DNA of 64,000 nt from Ensifer sp. WSM1721 (GTDB lineage Bacteria > Pseudomonadota > Alphaproteobacteria > Rhizobiales > Rhizobiaceae): positions 2,356,001 to 2,420,000 of the forward strand of contig NZ_CP165782.1 of assembly GCF_000513895.2 (NCBI RefSeq), read 5' to 3'. The notes beneath the pieces are model-generated. The model was not told the origin of the DNA. It saw nothing but the letters and a program-made list of their open reading frames with translations, and did not search any database. Below, in pieces: positions 43,428 through 52,378 of the stretch (position 1 is its first letter; every line of letters begins with the position of its first letter). Both the position numbers and the translations under genes were made by a program.

Positions 43428-44528
43428 ATGGCCGAACCCCTGAAGAACCTTCTGCATCCCGACGTCGTGCTCGATATCGCCGATCATCTTGCGCTGCATG
43501 CCTCGGCTTTCGATCGTGACCGTTTCGTCGCGGCAGCGGAGAACGGGCTTCAATCGCTGGAACTGATGCAGCGGTCCCTGCAAATCCGGGATGCGCTTGT
43601 TGAGACCCTGCCGGCAGACTTCGCGGCAGCGGCGGCCATACTTGGAAAGATCCTGCCGAACGGCAATGAGCCTGGCCTCACCGGCTGGGCGCTTTTGCCC
43701 GTGAGCCAGTTCATCGCGGTTCGCGGGCTCGATGACTTCGATCTTTCGCTGACGCTGCTCCACCGTCTGACGCCGCATTTCACCGGCGAGTTTGCAATCC
43801 GCCCCTTCATCCACCAGGACCAGGACCGCGCGCTCGCAACGATTTACGGCTGGGTCGAGGACAGCAACCATCACGTCCGCCGACTCGCCAGCGAGGGTAC
43901 GCGCCCGCGTCTGCCATGGGCGATGCGGCTGCCGAAGCTCGTCCGCGATCCGCGACCGATCCTTCCAATCATCACCGCGCTCCTCGACGACCCTGAGGAC
44001 TATGTGCGTCGCTCCGTCGCCAATAATCTCAACGACATCGCCAAGGATCATCCCGAGCTCGTGGCCGATTTCGTCGCCGAGAATATCGACGGGGCGACTC
44101 CGCAGCGGCTTCGGCTGCTGCGGCATGCCTCCCGCACGCTCCTGAAGCAAGGGCATCGCGCCGCGCTCGCCAATTTCGGCTTCCGGCCGCCCTCCGGCAT
44201 AAAGACCGGTCTTTCGCTTGCCACACCAATTGTCCGCTTCGGCGGCGATCTCGTCTTCGGTCTGACGCTGCGCAATGAAAATCGCGCAAAGCAGCAGGTC
44301 ATGATCGACTACGCCGTGCATCACCGAAAGGCAAACGGCAGCACGTCGCCGAAAGTGTTCAAATGGACGACGGCAACGCTCCAACCGGGCGCGGCACTCG
44401 AGTTCGAAAAACGCCATTCCATGCGGCCGATCACTACGCGGCGCTATTATGGCGGCACCCACCGGGTCGTTGTCCTCATCAACGGCGAGCCCGCCGCCGA
44501 CGCCGATTTCGAGCTTTCCATCGCCTGA
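43428..44528 (+). CDS. DNA alkylation repair protein, AlkD-like HEAT fold
   Basis: A 366-aa, HEAT-like repeat protein of the AlkD superfamily, which removes alkylated bases by an unusual non-flipping mechanism. HHVRRLASEGTRPRLPWAMRL near residue 150 is the family signature, followed by DDPEDYVRRSVANNLNDIAKDHPELV. The C-terminal 120 residues form an extra beta-rich domain (FGLTLRNENRAKQQVMIDYAVHH). It lies 18 bases after the ABM gene and is probably co-transcribed with it. DNA repair is inferred from family. Confidence 0.85.
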   Translation: MAEPLKNLLHPDVVLDIADHLALHASAFDRDRFVAAAENGLQSLELMQRSLQIRDALVETLPADFAAAAAILGKILPNGNEPGLTGWALLPVSQFIAVRGLDDFDLSLTLLHRLTPHFTGEFAIRPFIHQDQDRALATIYGWVEDSNHHVRRLASEGTRPRLPWAMRLPKLVRDPRPILPIITALLDDPEDYVRRSVANNLNDIAKDHPELVADFVAENIDGATPQRLRLLRHASRTLLKQGHRAALANFGFRPPSGIKTGLSLATPIVRFGGDLVFGLTLRNENRAKQQVMIDYAVHHRKANGSTSPKVFKWTTATLQPGAALEFEKRHSMRPITTRRYYGGTHRVVVLINGEPAADADFELSIA

Positions 44529-44535
44529 AAAATTA

Positions 44536-44583
44536 GCGCGGGATGCGGGCGGAAAACCGCGCACACTTTTCCTCATCCCGCGC
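44536..44583. repeat. ~50-bp palindromic repeat (copy 3)
   Basis: gcgcgggatg (44536-44545) and catcccgcgc (44574-44583) are perfect inverted repeats around a ggcggaaaaccgcgcac centre. It lies just after the AlkD-like gene and could end its transcript. Confidence 0.7.
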
Positions 44584-44884
44584 CAAGTCACGGACCGATT
44601 TCGCACCTGCGAAAGATGCAGCTTGACTTTCCGGACCAAAACAACGATCTAAAGCTCGCGTCACCTTCCGGCCGCCGCGTGAGCGCGCCCTCGGCAACCA
44701 CTTTCAAGCCGTGAAGAAGGAAAAGCGCGAGACATTCGCCGCGAGCTGCGGCAGCACAGGCGCCTGACGACTTCTCTTTAACCCACAAGTTCCCAATTCA
44801 CGCGGGGTTCTTGACGCCAGACGACACCGGAACAGCAAGATGCGGTTCCGGCGCGAGCGTTTGGCGCCCCGAAAGGTATACCCA
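44584..44884. other. rhlE leader region
   Basis: About 300 bases between the repeat and the helicase start. Short leftward frames here lack a ribosome binding site and family likeness. Long leaders are common before DEAD-box helicase genes, where cold-induced control acts on the mRNA. I see no clear RNA motif. Confidence 0.4.
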
Positions 44885-46387
44885 TTGTCCAGTTTTAAAG
44901 CGCTTGGCCTCTCTGAGCAGATCCTTGCGACCCTCTCCGTTAACGGTTTCGAAAAGCCGACGCCGATCCAGGCGCAGGCCATCCCGCTGGTCCTCAAGGG
45001 CCACGACCTCATCGGCCTTGCCCAGACGGGCACAGGCAAGACGGCAGCTTTCGGTCTGCCGATGATCGAGAAGCTCATCGCCGACGGCAAGCGCCCCGAT
45101 CCGCGCAACATCCGCGCCCTCGTGCTTGCGCCGACGCGAGAACTCGTCAACCAGATCGCGGCCAATCTCAGGCTCTTCGTACACAAGACCCCACTCAAGG
45201 TTGGCATCGTGGTCGGCGGCGTCTCGATCAACAAGCAGACCGAGCAGCTCGCCCGCGGCATCGACATCCTCGTCGCAACTCCCGGCCGCCTTCTCGATCT
45301 CGTCGCCCGCAAGGCCGTGACGCTGACCCAAGGGCGCTATCTCGTCCTCGATGAGGCCGACCAGATGCTCGACCTCGGCTTCATCCACGACTTGCGCAAG
45401 ATTTCGAAGCTCGTGCCGAAGAACCGTCAGACGCTGCTCTTCTCCGCAACGATGCCGAAGCTGATCGCCGAGCTCGCCGGCGAGTATCTCACTGATCCGG
45501 TCAAGGTCGAGGTCACGCCGCCCGGCAAGGCCGCCGACAAGGTCGAGCAATATGTCCACTTCGTCCCCGGCAAGGACCTGAAGACGACGATCCTCAAACA
45601 GTCTCTGACCGCTAACCCCGACGGCCTGTCGTTGGTCTTCAGCCGCACAAAGCACGGCGCCGAGAAGCTTATGAAGCATCTCGATCAGGTAGGTTTCAAG
45701 GCCGCGTCGATCCATGGCAACAAGAGCCAGGGCCAGCGCGAGCGCGCGCTGAAGGCCTTCCGCGACGGCGAGATCCGCGTGCTCGTGGCGACGGACGTCG
45801 CCGCCCGCGGCATCGACATTCCCGGCGTCACCCATGTCTACAACTACGATCTGCCGGAAGTTCCGGACGCTTATGTCCATCGCATCGGCCGCACGGCCCG
45901 CAACGGCCGTGACGGCATTGCGATCGCCTTCTGCGCGCCGGACGAGATCCGCCTGCTGCGCGACATCGAAAAGCTCATGGGCATAAAGATCGCGGTTGCA
46001 AGCGGTGATGCACCGGCTGACCAGGCTCGTCCATCCAAAGGCCGCGGCGGTCGCGGCAACGGCCAGCATCGCGGCAACGGCGGTCAGCGTCAGGACGGCG
46101 GCCACCGCGGCAAGCGGCCGGCGCGCGAATCGGCGGTGACCGGCGGCTTTGCCGGCGACGAGCTGCTACGCGATGATCGCCCGCACGAGCGCCGCGATCA
46201 CCGTCCGACCGGCCACGGCCACCACGACGGCCGGGCGGAAGGCAACCGCAATCACGAAAACCGTACGCATCACGGTCGTCCAGGAGCGAAGCATGGCGAC
46301 CCGCGCCGCAGCGCCGGTGAACCCGGAAATCGCAGGGAAGGCGGTCAGGGGATGCGCCGCACCGAAAAGCGCGGTCGCCAGGGCTGA
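44885..46387 (+). CDS. rhlE: DEAD-box RNA helicase, RhlE type
   Basis: A 500-aa RNA helicase. All core motifs are present: FEKPTPIQAQAIP (Q motif), AQTGTGKTAAF (I), PTRELV (Ia), TPGRLLDL (Ib), DEADQMLD (II), FSATMP (III), ATDVAARGID (V) and HRIGRTARNGRDG (VI). The tail after about residue 380 is rich in Gly, His, Arg and Asn, for RNA binding. I use the TTG at 44885 (product MSSFKALGLSEQIL) because homologues begin there and GAAAGG precedes it; the track ATG at 44840 adds 15 odd residues. Confidence 0.92.
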   Translation: MSSFKALGLSEQILATLSVNGFEKPTPIQAQAIPLVLKGHDLIGLAQTGTGKTAAFGLPMIEKLIADGKRPDPRNIRALVLAPTRELVNQIAANLRLFVHKTPLKVGIVVGGVSINKQTEQLARGIDILVATPGRLLDLVARKAVTLTQGRYLVLDEADQMLDLGFIHDLRKISKLVPKNRQTLLFSATMPKLIAELAGEYLTDPVKVEVTPPGKAADKVEQYVHFVPGKDLKTTILKQSLTANPDGLSLVFSRTKHGAEKLMKHLDQVGFKAASIHGNKSQGQRERALKAFRDGEIRVLVATDVAARGIDIPGVTHVYNYDLPEVPDAYVHRIGRTARNGRDGIAIAFCAPDEIRLLRDIEKLMGIKIAVASGDAPADQARPSKGRGGRGNGQHRGNGGQRQDGGHRGKRPARESAVTGGFAGDELLRDDRPHERRDHRPTGHGHHDGRAEGNRNHENRTHHGRPGAKHGDPRRSAGEPGNRREGGQGMRRTEKRGRQG

Positions 46388-46412
46388 CGCAAAACGGTTT
46401 GAGGAACATCGC

Positions 46413-46442
46413 CCCAAAAGCGTGCAGCGCTTTGGGGCGACA
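46413..46442. terminator. Hairpin after rhlE
   Basis: cgccccaaaagcg and cgctttggggcg form an almost perfect stem about 25 bases after the rhlE stop. A T-run is absent, so termination strength is uncertain. The rest of the gap to 46535 shows nothing further. Confidence 0.5.
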
Positions 46443-46535
46443 CGCTCGAACGAAGCGCTTCGCATGAATCCGTTGCAAACGTGGGGCGCATCCAGTCGCG
46501 GAGTTCTTCTGCGATCGGATCTGGTGGCGCCGCTG

Positions 46536-47093
46536 TCAGAACGTTATATCGGCAGCGGCCAGAACCTCCACTTTCGCCCTGCCCGCATCGAAACCGTCGA
46601 GCGTTTCATTGTGATGTGCGACGATCTCGGGAAACGTGAGGCTTCCCGAATCCGCCGTCAAATGGCCATCCGCGACGAGCGTCACGTCATATCCAAGCGA
46701 CACCGCCCGCCTCACGGTCGTGTCGACACAGAACTGCGACATGCAACCGCCGACGACCAGATGTGTTACGGATCGTTCATCGAGGCGCTCGGCAAGATCC
46801 GTTTCGAAGAAGGGGTCGCAGCTTTTCTTGTGCACGACGACGTCGTTCTCCAACGGTGCGATTTCGTCGCGAATGGCCCAGCCGTGGGTCCCGACAGCCA
46901 GACGGTGCTCCGGAGTGCCGTCATGCTGCACGAGCACCACCGGAACTCCGGCAAGCCGAGCCTCCTGTTGAAGGGCGCGCAAGCGCGCGACCGTCTCGTT
47001 CAGCGCCGCATCGATATGCGGTTGCCGCTCCGGCGTGCCTTTTCCCGAAAGAATCGCGTTTTGCACGTCGATTATCAGTAGTGCTTTGCTCAT
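46536..47093 (-). CDS. Isochorismatase-like cysteine hydrolase
   Basis: A 185-aa hydrolase of the isochorismatase superfamily. The catalytic triad is visible as Asp in LLIIDVQNAIL, Lys in VVHKKSCDPFFET, and Cys in VVGGCMSQFCVDTTVR near residue 118. HLTADSGSLTFPEIVAHHNETL at the end is typical of the YcaC/YrdC-like subgroup. The substrate is probably an amide such as a nicotinamide or urea derivative, but it cannot be read. It is followed by a DMT transporter gene upstream on the same strand, with 30 bases between them. Confidence 0.85.
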   Translation of the reverse strand: MSKALLIIDVQNAILSGKGTPERQPHIDAALNETVARLRALQQEARLAGVPVVLVQHDGTPEHRLAVGTHGWAIRDEIAPLENDVVVHKKSCDPFFETDLAERLDERSVTHLVVGGCMSQFCVDTTVRRAVSLGYDVTLVADGHLTADSGSLTFPEIVAHHNETLDGFDAGRAKVEVLAAADITF

Positions 47094-47123
47094 TCCGATT
47101 GAAGCTCCGAGAATGTACTTCTG

Positions 47124-48044
47124 TTAGCCCGCGGTTGCCTTGGCTGCGCGCTCGCCAGCCGCCGCCGGGTTGTCGGCCTTGCGGTTGGTAAGATAGACGC
47201 CCGCTACCGCGATAAACGTGCCGACGATCATGGGTAGGCTCAACGCTTCACCGAAGAAGAGCGCTGCCTGAACGGCCGCGAGCGGCGGCACCAGATAGAT
47301 GAGCGAAGCGGCGCGGGAGACCTGCCCCCGGCGGATGAGATAAAGCAGAAGCGCGATCGCCCCCATGGACAGGCCGAGCACCGACCAGGCAAGCGCCGCT
47401 ACGAGCTGAAGATTCCATGTCACGCGCAGGTCCTCCAGCATCAAAGCCAAGGGAATGGTGACGATCAGAGCTCCGACATATTGCAGCGTCGCGATCGCCC
47501 GGATGTCGCCATTCTGAAGATGCCGCTTCTGATAGAGTGTGCCATAGGTCACGGCCGCCATGCCGAGCACGTTGATCGCTACCGGCAGCAGATGGATTGG
47601 TGTCGCAGCCGCATCGATCGCCAGCATCTTCGGCAATACGGCGAGCGTTATGCCGAGAAAGCCGAGCACCAGCCCCAGTTTCTGGCGGCCGCTCAGATTT
47701 TCGCCGATCAAGAAAGGCGCAACCGCCGCCGTCATCAACGGTTGCAGCCCGGCGATGATGCCGGAGATCGCCGCGGGCACACCCTCTCCGATCGCCCACC
47801 ACACGGCGCCGAGATAGAGGCCGTGAAGGAAAATGCCGGACACGATCGCATGGCCGACGACGGTCAAGGAACGCGGCCAGCGCGCCCCGGTCGCCGCACA
47901 GAAGCCGATGAAGAGCAGGATGGCGAAACTGTAGCGCAGCGCCAGGAAAGTCAGCGGATCGGCGAAGAATGCCGCGTATTTCGCCACGACCCATCCCGTC
48001 GACCAGAGCAGGACGAAGATGGCGGGGGCCAGGCGGGCGAGCAT
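47124..48044 (-). CDS. DMT (EamA) transporter
   Basis: A 306-aa permease with ten membrane segments in two EamA repeats (starting LAPAIFVLLWSTGWVVAKYAAFFADP and ending LVPPLAAVQAALFFGEALSLP). Such proteins export metabolites or amino acids. The C-terminus is short, charged and alanine-rich. It lies upstream of the isochorismatase-like gene and could be co-transcribed with it, suggesting a shared substrate. Substrate unknown. Confidence 0.85.
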   Translation of the reverse strand: MLARLAPAIFVLLWSTGWVVAKYAAFFADPLTFLALRYSFAILLFIGFCAATGARWPRSLTVVGHAIVSGIFLHGLYLGAVWWAIGEGVPAAISGIIAGLQPLMTAAVAPFLIGENLSGRQKLGLVLGFLGITLAVLPKMLAIDAAATPIHLLPVAINVLGMAAVTYGTLYQKRHLQNGDIRAIATLQYVGALIVTIPLALMLEDLRVTWNLQLVAALAWSVLGLSMGAIALLLYLIRRGQVSRAASLIYLVPPLAAVQAALFFGEALSLPMIVGTFIAVAGVYLTNRKADNPAAAGERAAKATAG

Positions 48045-48148
48045 TGTCGGATGTTCCTAAAGAGACGGAGAGTGACCGCGCAGGATCGCTGATTGGGCGA
48101 TAGAGCGGGCGGTGCTCCCCGTCAAAGCAATTTTTCTGATGGCTGCGA

Positions 48149-48610
48149 TCAACGAATCGGAATCATAAGGCGAAGCGAGGAGGCGGACGGGGAGACGAAG
48201 CCGGCCTCGTATTCCTCACGATAGTGCAGATAGCTCGTGTCGACGATATGCCCTTCAGCCGCGACCCAATCGAACATCTTTCGGTACTGGACGAAGACAT
48301 CCCCGCCCTCCGGGTGGTGCATCGTCGTCACGAAGCGCATGGCTGGCAGATCCATATGGTCGGGCTCAGCGAAGGTTGCGCGATCTTCCCCGACATAGCC
48401 GACGAGATAGCTGAAGCCTTCCGAGCGCACGTTCCAGGAAAGACCGATAAGGGCGGAATGATCGTGTGGATGGCTGCGGCGGCGATGCTCCTGCGCCTCG
48501 GCTACCAGACGATGGATGGCGCCGTCCGCCGCTTCGACGAACGTGCCCTCCCACAAACGGCCGGTGACCCGTTGCGCCGGCCGTTCCACGATCTCGTAAA
48601 TTGCCTCCAT
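48149..48610 (-). CDS. GyrI-like small-molecule-binding domain protein
   Basis: A 153-aa single-domain protein of the GyrI/AraC effector-binding (SHS2) fold. YEIVERPAQRVTGRLWEGTF is the first strand, GLSWNVRSEGFSYLVGYVGED the middle, and VFVQYRKMFDWVAAEGHIVDTSYLHYREEY the end with the conserved Glu/Tyr pocket residues. It may bind drugs or hydrolyse toxic small molecules. Ends LMIPIR. It is a single gene between the DMT transporter and the ATP-grasp cluster. A much longer antisense frame across it is a shadow. Confidence 0.82.
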   Translation of the reverse strand: MEAIYEIVERPAQRVTGRLWEGTFVEAADGAIHRLVAEAQEHRRRSHPHDHSALIGLSWNVRSEGFSYLVGYVGEDRATFAEPDHMDLPAMRFVTTMHHPEGGDVFVQYRKMFDWVAAEGHIVDTSYLHYREEYEAGFVSPSASSLRLMIPIR

Positions 48611-48937
48611 TGCTTTTCCCCGACGTTGCAGGTGGTGCCTATTCTGCCCGATCGCGGCGATTATGCGCTTTTGCGAAGGGTCGGCAAAGCAGGGGAGCTT
48701 GGAAGCGCTCCGGCCGCACCGCTCAAATTTCAAGCATCTGCCCATTTTCTGGAAAGAGCCTCGGGTTCGTACCGAAACTAGGCATGAGTGGCAACGGATT
48801 CCGGCGCAGCGACACGCAGTGAAGGCGCCCCAAATCGTCTCAAGACAATTCGAAAATTCTTGAGCGGCGAACGTGCACGCTTCTTGCATTGCATCCGGCG
48901 TTGTACTCAAATGGTCAAAAATAAGGGGACCACGCCT
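48611..48937. promoter_or_regulatory. Divergent region before the ATP-grasp cluster
   Basis: About 330 bases hold the promoters of the GyrI-like gene (leftward) and the ATP-grasp operon (rightward). An AAGGGGA lies just before the TTG at 48938. A partial sigma-54 look-alike is discussed under rejected items. Nothing else is clear. Confidence 0.4.
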
Positions 48938-50347
48938 TTGGCATTTGACGAAATGATGAATGCGGACAGCAGTCCGCGCCAGCCATATTCGACCTATCAT
49001 CAATGGTATGCCAGTCAGGACCGAAACCGGCTCATAGCGAAATCGAAAGAAGCCGAGAACATCTTCCGCAAGACCGGTATCACCTTCGCAGTCTACGGAC
49101 ACGCAGACTCCTCCGAAAAGCTCATCCCCTTCGACCTGATCCCCCGCATCATTTCCGGCCGCGAATGGCGCCGCCTCGCTCAGGGCATCGAGCAGCGCGT
49201 GATCGCGCTCAACGCCTTCCTCGATGACATCTACCACAAGCAGGAGATCATCCGCGCCGGGCGCATCCCGCGCGAGTTGATCGAGAAGAACGACGCCTTC
49301 CTGCCGCAGATGATCGGCTTCCGGCCGCCGGGCGGCGTCTACACCCATATTGTCGGCACCGATATCGTGCGCACCGGCGAAGACCAGTTCTACGTGCTGG
49401 AAGACAATGCCCGCACGCCTTCCGGGGTCAGCTACATGCTGGAAAACCGGGAAACCATGATGCAGATGTTTCCGGAACTCTTCCATCAGAACCGGGTGCG
49501 GCCGGTCGAAAACTATCCCTATCTGCTCCGCCAGAGCTTGTCGTCGCTGGCACCTCCCGGTTGCGGCGGCAAGCCGCGTGTCGCCGTGCTCACCCCCGGC
49601 ATCTACAATTCCGCCTTCTACGAGCACGCTTTCCTCGCAGACATGATGGGCGTCGAACTGGTGGAAGGCTCGGATCTCCGCGTCATCGACGGCAAGGTGA
49701 AGATGCGCACGACGCGCGGCTACGAGGCGATCGACGTGCTTTATCGCCGCGTCGACGACGATTTCCTCGATCCTCTTACCTTCCGCCAGGATTCCGCCCT
49801 CGGCATTCCCGGCATCATGGATGTCTATCGCGCCGGCAACATCACCATCGCCAATGCGCCCGGCACCGGTATCTCGGACGACAAGGCGATCTACTCCTAC
49901 ATGCCGGAGATCGTCGAGTTCTATACCGGCCGCAAGCCGCTTCTCGAAAACGTTCCGACCTGGCGCTGCTCGGAACCGCAGAGCCTCAAATACGTGCTCG
50001 AACATCTGGAGGAACTCGTCGTCAAGGAAGTGCACGGCTCCGGCGGCTACGGCATGCTGGTCGGCCCGACCGCGAACAAGAAGGAGCGCGCCGTCTTTGC
50101 CGAAAAGCTCAAGGAGCGGCCCGGAAATTATATCGCCCAGCCGACATTGTCGCTCTCGACAGTGCCCATCCTGGTCAACAAGGGCATCGCGCCACGCCAC
50201 GTCGATTTGCGTCCCTATGTACTCGTCTCCGACAAGGTGCAGATCATTCCCGGCGGCCTGACCCGCGTCGCGCTCAAGGAAGGCTCCCTGGTAGTGAATT
50301 CCAGTCAGGGCGGCGGGACCAAGGATACCTGGGTACTGGAGGACTGA
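48938..50347 (+). CDS. Circularly permuted type 2 ATP-grasp protein
   Basis: A 469-aa enzyme of the circularly permuted ATP-grasp family, which presumably joins an amino or carboxyl group to a peptide using ATP. AFDEMMNADSSPRQPYSTYHQWY opens the family; GEDQFYVLEDNARTPSGVSYML, LTPGIYNSAFYEHAFLADMMG, VYRAGNITIANAPGTGISDDK and LEELVVKEVHGSGGYGMLVGP follow. I favour a TTG start at 48938 with a good AAGGGGA; the ATG at 48911 lacks one. It is first of a three-gene operon with alpha-E and transglutaminase genes. The substrate is unknown. Confidence 0.87.
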   Translation: MAFDEMMNADSSPRQPYSTYHQWYASQDRNRLIAKSKEAENIFRKTGITFAVYGHADSSEKLIPFDLIPRIISGREWRRLAQGIEQRVIALNAFLDDIYHKQEIIRAGRIPRELIEKNDAFLPQMIGFRPPGGVYTHIVGTDIVRTGEDQFYVLEDNARTPSGVSYMLENRETMMQMFPELFHQNRVRPVENYPYLLRQSLSSLAPPGCGGKPRVAVLTPGIYNSAFYEHAFLADMMGVELVEGSDLRVIDGKVKMRTTRGYEAIDVLYRRVDDDFLDPLTFRQDSALGIPGIMDVYRAGNITIANAPGTGISDDKAIYSYMPEIVEFYTGRKPLLENVPTWRCSEPQSLKYVLEHLEELVVKEVHGSGGYGMLVGPTANKKERAVFAEKLKERPGNYIAQPTLSLSTVPILVNKGIAPRHVDLRPYVLVSDKVQIIPGGLTRVALKEGSLVVNSSQGGGTKDTWVLED

Positions 50348-50351
50348 GGCC

Positions 50352-51293
50352 ATGTTGGGAAGAACTGCGAACGGCCTCTACTGGATGTTCCGCTACATCG
50401 AGCGCGCGGAAAACGGCGCCCGGCTGATCGACGCGGGCCTGCGCATGTCGCTGACCCGCAGCGAAGCGACCGAGGACGATTGGGACGGGGTGCTGCAGAG
50501 CGCCGGCGTGCGCGAACTTTACGATGAAGTGCACGACACGCTGACGAGCAGCGACGCCATCGACTTCCTCTTGCGCGACCACGCCAACCCGTCGAGCGTC
50601 ATGTCCTGCATCGAGGCGGGCCGCCACAATGCCCGCATGGTGCGCACCGCGCTGACCCGCGAGACCTGGGAAGCGACAAACGAATGCTGGATCGAGATGA
50701 AGGCGATGCTCGCCAGGAAGGTGCGGCCCGCCGACATGCCCGAGATCATCGACGCCATCAAGCGGCGGGCCGGCCTCATCCGAGGCGCCTTCCACGGAAC
50801 GATGCTCCGCAACGAAATCTTCAACTTCTCGCGCATCGGCACCTTCATCGAGAGGGCCGACAACACCGCACGCATCCTCGACGTCAAATATTACGTGCTT
50901 CTGCCTGCGGTCTCCGCCGTCGGATCGTCGATGGACAATGTGCAGTGGGAATCGATCCTGCGCTCGGTCTCGGCACACCGGGCCTATGGCTGGGTCTATG
51001 ATGCCGAACTCAAGCCGGCCAACATCGCTGACTTCCTGATCTCGAACGGCCGCATGCCGCGCTCGCTTGCCTATTGCTACGAGAAGATCGTCTCGAATCT
51101 CGGCTATCTCGCGCGCGAATACGGTGAAAGGCATGCCGCCCACGAGACGGCGGAAGAGACGCTCGCGTCGCTCCGCAACCGTTCGATCACCGACATCATG
51201 GATCAGGGCCTGCACGAGTACCTGGAGGAGTTCATCAGCCACAACAATCGTGTGGGGCAGGAGATCTCCGACGGCTACCGGTTCTACCACTGA
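50352..51293 (+). CDS. Alpha-E domain protein
   Basis: A 313-aa all-helical protein of the alpha-E family. GRTANGLYWMFRYIERAENGARLIDAGLRM is the typical start, with HNARMVRTALTRETWEATNECWI and RIGTFIERADNTARILDVKYY following; repeated Glu-Arg-Ala helices give the family its name. It lies four bases after the ATP-grasp gene and 16 before the transglutaminase gene. The family is always seen beside these partners and has no known activity of its own. Confidence 0.9.
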   Translation: MLGRTANGLYWMFRYIERAENGARLIDAGLRMSLTRSEATEDDWDGVLQSAGVRELYDEVHDTLTSSDAIDFLLRDHANPSSVMSCIEAGRHNARMVRTALTRETWEATNECWIEMKAMLARKVRPADMPEIIDAIKRRAGLIRGAFHGTMLRNEIFNFSRIGTFIERADNTARILDVKYYVLLPAVSAVGSSMDNVQWESILRSVSAHRAYGWVYDAELKPANIADFLISNGRMPRSLAYCYEKIVSNLGYLAREYGERHAAHETAEETLASLRNRSITDIMDQGLHEYLEEFISHNNRVGQEISDGYRFYH

Positions 51294-51309
51294 GGTTCAG
51301 GAGAAGAAA

Positions 51310-52164
51310 ATGCACCTGAAAATCAGCCACGCGACCGAATACCGTTACGATGAGCCGGTACAATACGGGCTGCAGCGCCTGCGCCTGACGCCGACGAACC
51401 AGCCCGGCCAGACGGTCTTGAACTGGAGAACACTCGTCGAAGGCGCCGTCATCGAGGTCAGCTATGACGACCACTTCGGCAACCGCACGCATCTCGTCAG
51501 CATCGACGGGGATCGGGAGAGCTTTCGCATAGAGGCGAGCGGTGAGGTGGAAACGGAGGACCGCGCCGGCGTCCTCGGTCCGCACCAGTCCCACGTGCCG
51601 CTATGGCTCTACGCGCGCGAAACGCCGCTCAGCAAAGCCGGCAAGCTGATCCGCGAGCTCGCGAAATCGGCCGAAGGCGGGACCGACCTCGAACGCATGC
51701 ACTCGCTGATGGCGATCATTCACGAAACCGTCAAATACGAGCCGGGCGAGACACAGGTCCAGACTACCGCCGAGGAGGCGCTGGAGCGCGCCAAGGGCGT
51801 ATGCCAGGACCATGCCCACATCCTGATTTCCGCCGCGCGCACGCTCGGCCTGCCGGCCCGCTATGTCTCGGGCTATCTGATGACCGAAGGCCACCCGGAG
51901 CAGACCGCAAGTCACGCCTGGGCCGACGTGCACATCCCCAGCCTCGGCTGGGTCGGCTTCGATCCCGCCAACAAGATCTGCCCGGACGACCGCTATGTCC
52001 GGATCGCCCACGGCCTCTGCTACCGCGATGCCGCGCCGGTATCAGGGCTCGTCCACGGGATTGCCAGCGAGACGTTGAAGGTGGCGGTGACGGTCGAGCG
52101 GCAGGGACAGCAGCAGGCACAAAGCCAGAGCCAGGGCGAGCAGAGTCAGACGCAGAGCCGGTGA
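51310..52164 (+). CDS. Transglutaminase-like cysteine protease
   Basis: A 284-aa protein with an N-terminal beta domain (ISHATEYRYDEPVQYGLQRLRL) and a transglutaminase-like core. The catalytic Cys is in AKGVCQDHAHILISAARTLG near residue 160, the His in ASHAWADVHIP near 203, and the Asp in GWVGFDPANK. The last 20 residues are a Gln/Ser-rich low-complexity tail. It is the third gene of the ATP-grasp/alpha-E operon and could cut or cross-link the peptide product of the ligase. The ATG at 51310 follows GGAGAAGA. Confidence 0.9.
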   Translation: MHLKISHATEYRYDEPVQYGLQRLRLTPTNQPGQTVLNWRTLVEGAVIEVSYDDHFGNRTHLVSIDGDRESFRIEASGEVETEDRAGVLGPHQSHVPLWLYARETPLSKAGKLIRELAKSAEGGTDLERMHSLMAIIHETVKYEPGETQVQTTAEEALERAKGVCQDHAHILISAARTLGLPARYVSGYLMTEGHPEQTASHAWADVHIPSLGWVGFDPANKICPDDRYVRIAHGLCYRDAAPVSGLVHGIASETLKVAVTVERQGQQQAQSQSQGEQSQTQSR

Positions 52165-52201
52165 GCGTCGGTCAGCAAATGGGCGGTCCCCGCCAGTATT
52201 T

Positions 52202-52332
52202 GCCCCGCATCCGGCCTGCCGACCACCTTCTCCCCGCAAGCGGGGCGAAGGGGATACGCGGCCCACGCTTAGTCTCCTCTCCCCGCCTGCGGGGAGAGGG
52301 TTAGTCCTCGGGTTAAACCCGAGGAGAGGGGC
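52202..52332 (-). repeat. RIME1-like element, reverse orientation
   Basis: The reverse complement is nearly the same as the element at 28313-28442, including all three hairpins and the cctcgggtttaacccgagg arm. It sits between the ends of the convergent transglutaminase and dehydratase genes. Confidence 0.88.
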
Positions 52333-52378
52333 TAATTTGGAGGCTTAGAGTTGAAAGCAGTCGCCCCTCGGTCACCCA

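Noticed and set aside
44588..44788. 66-codon leftward frame before rhlE
   Set aside because: No ribosome binding site, no family likeness, overlaps leader and repeat edge.
48872..48888. Sigma-54-like promoter (gtgcac-N5-ttgca) before the ATP-grasp operon
   Set aside because: The -12 half fits but the -24 half lacks the invariant GG, so it falls short of the consensus.
48149..50353. 734-codon frame on the minus strand opposite the ATP-grasp gene
   Set aside because: It runs antisense to a clear family protein and fuses with the real GyrI-like gene only by chance; high GC makes long antisense frames common here.
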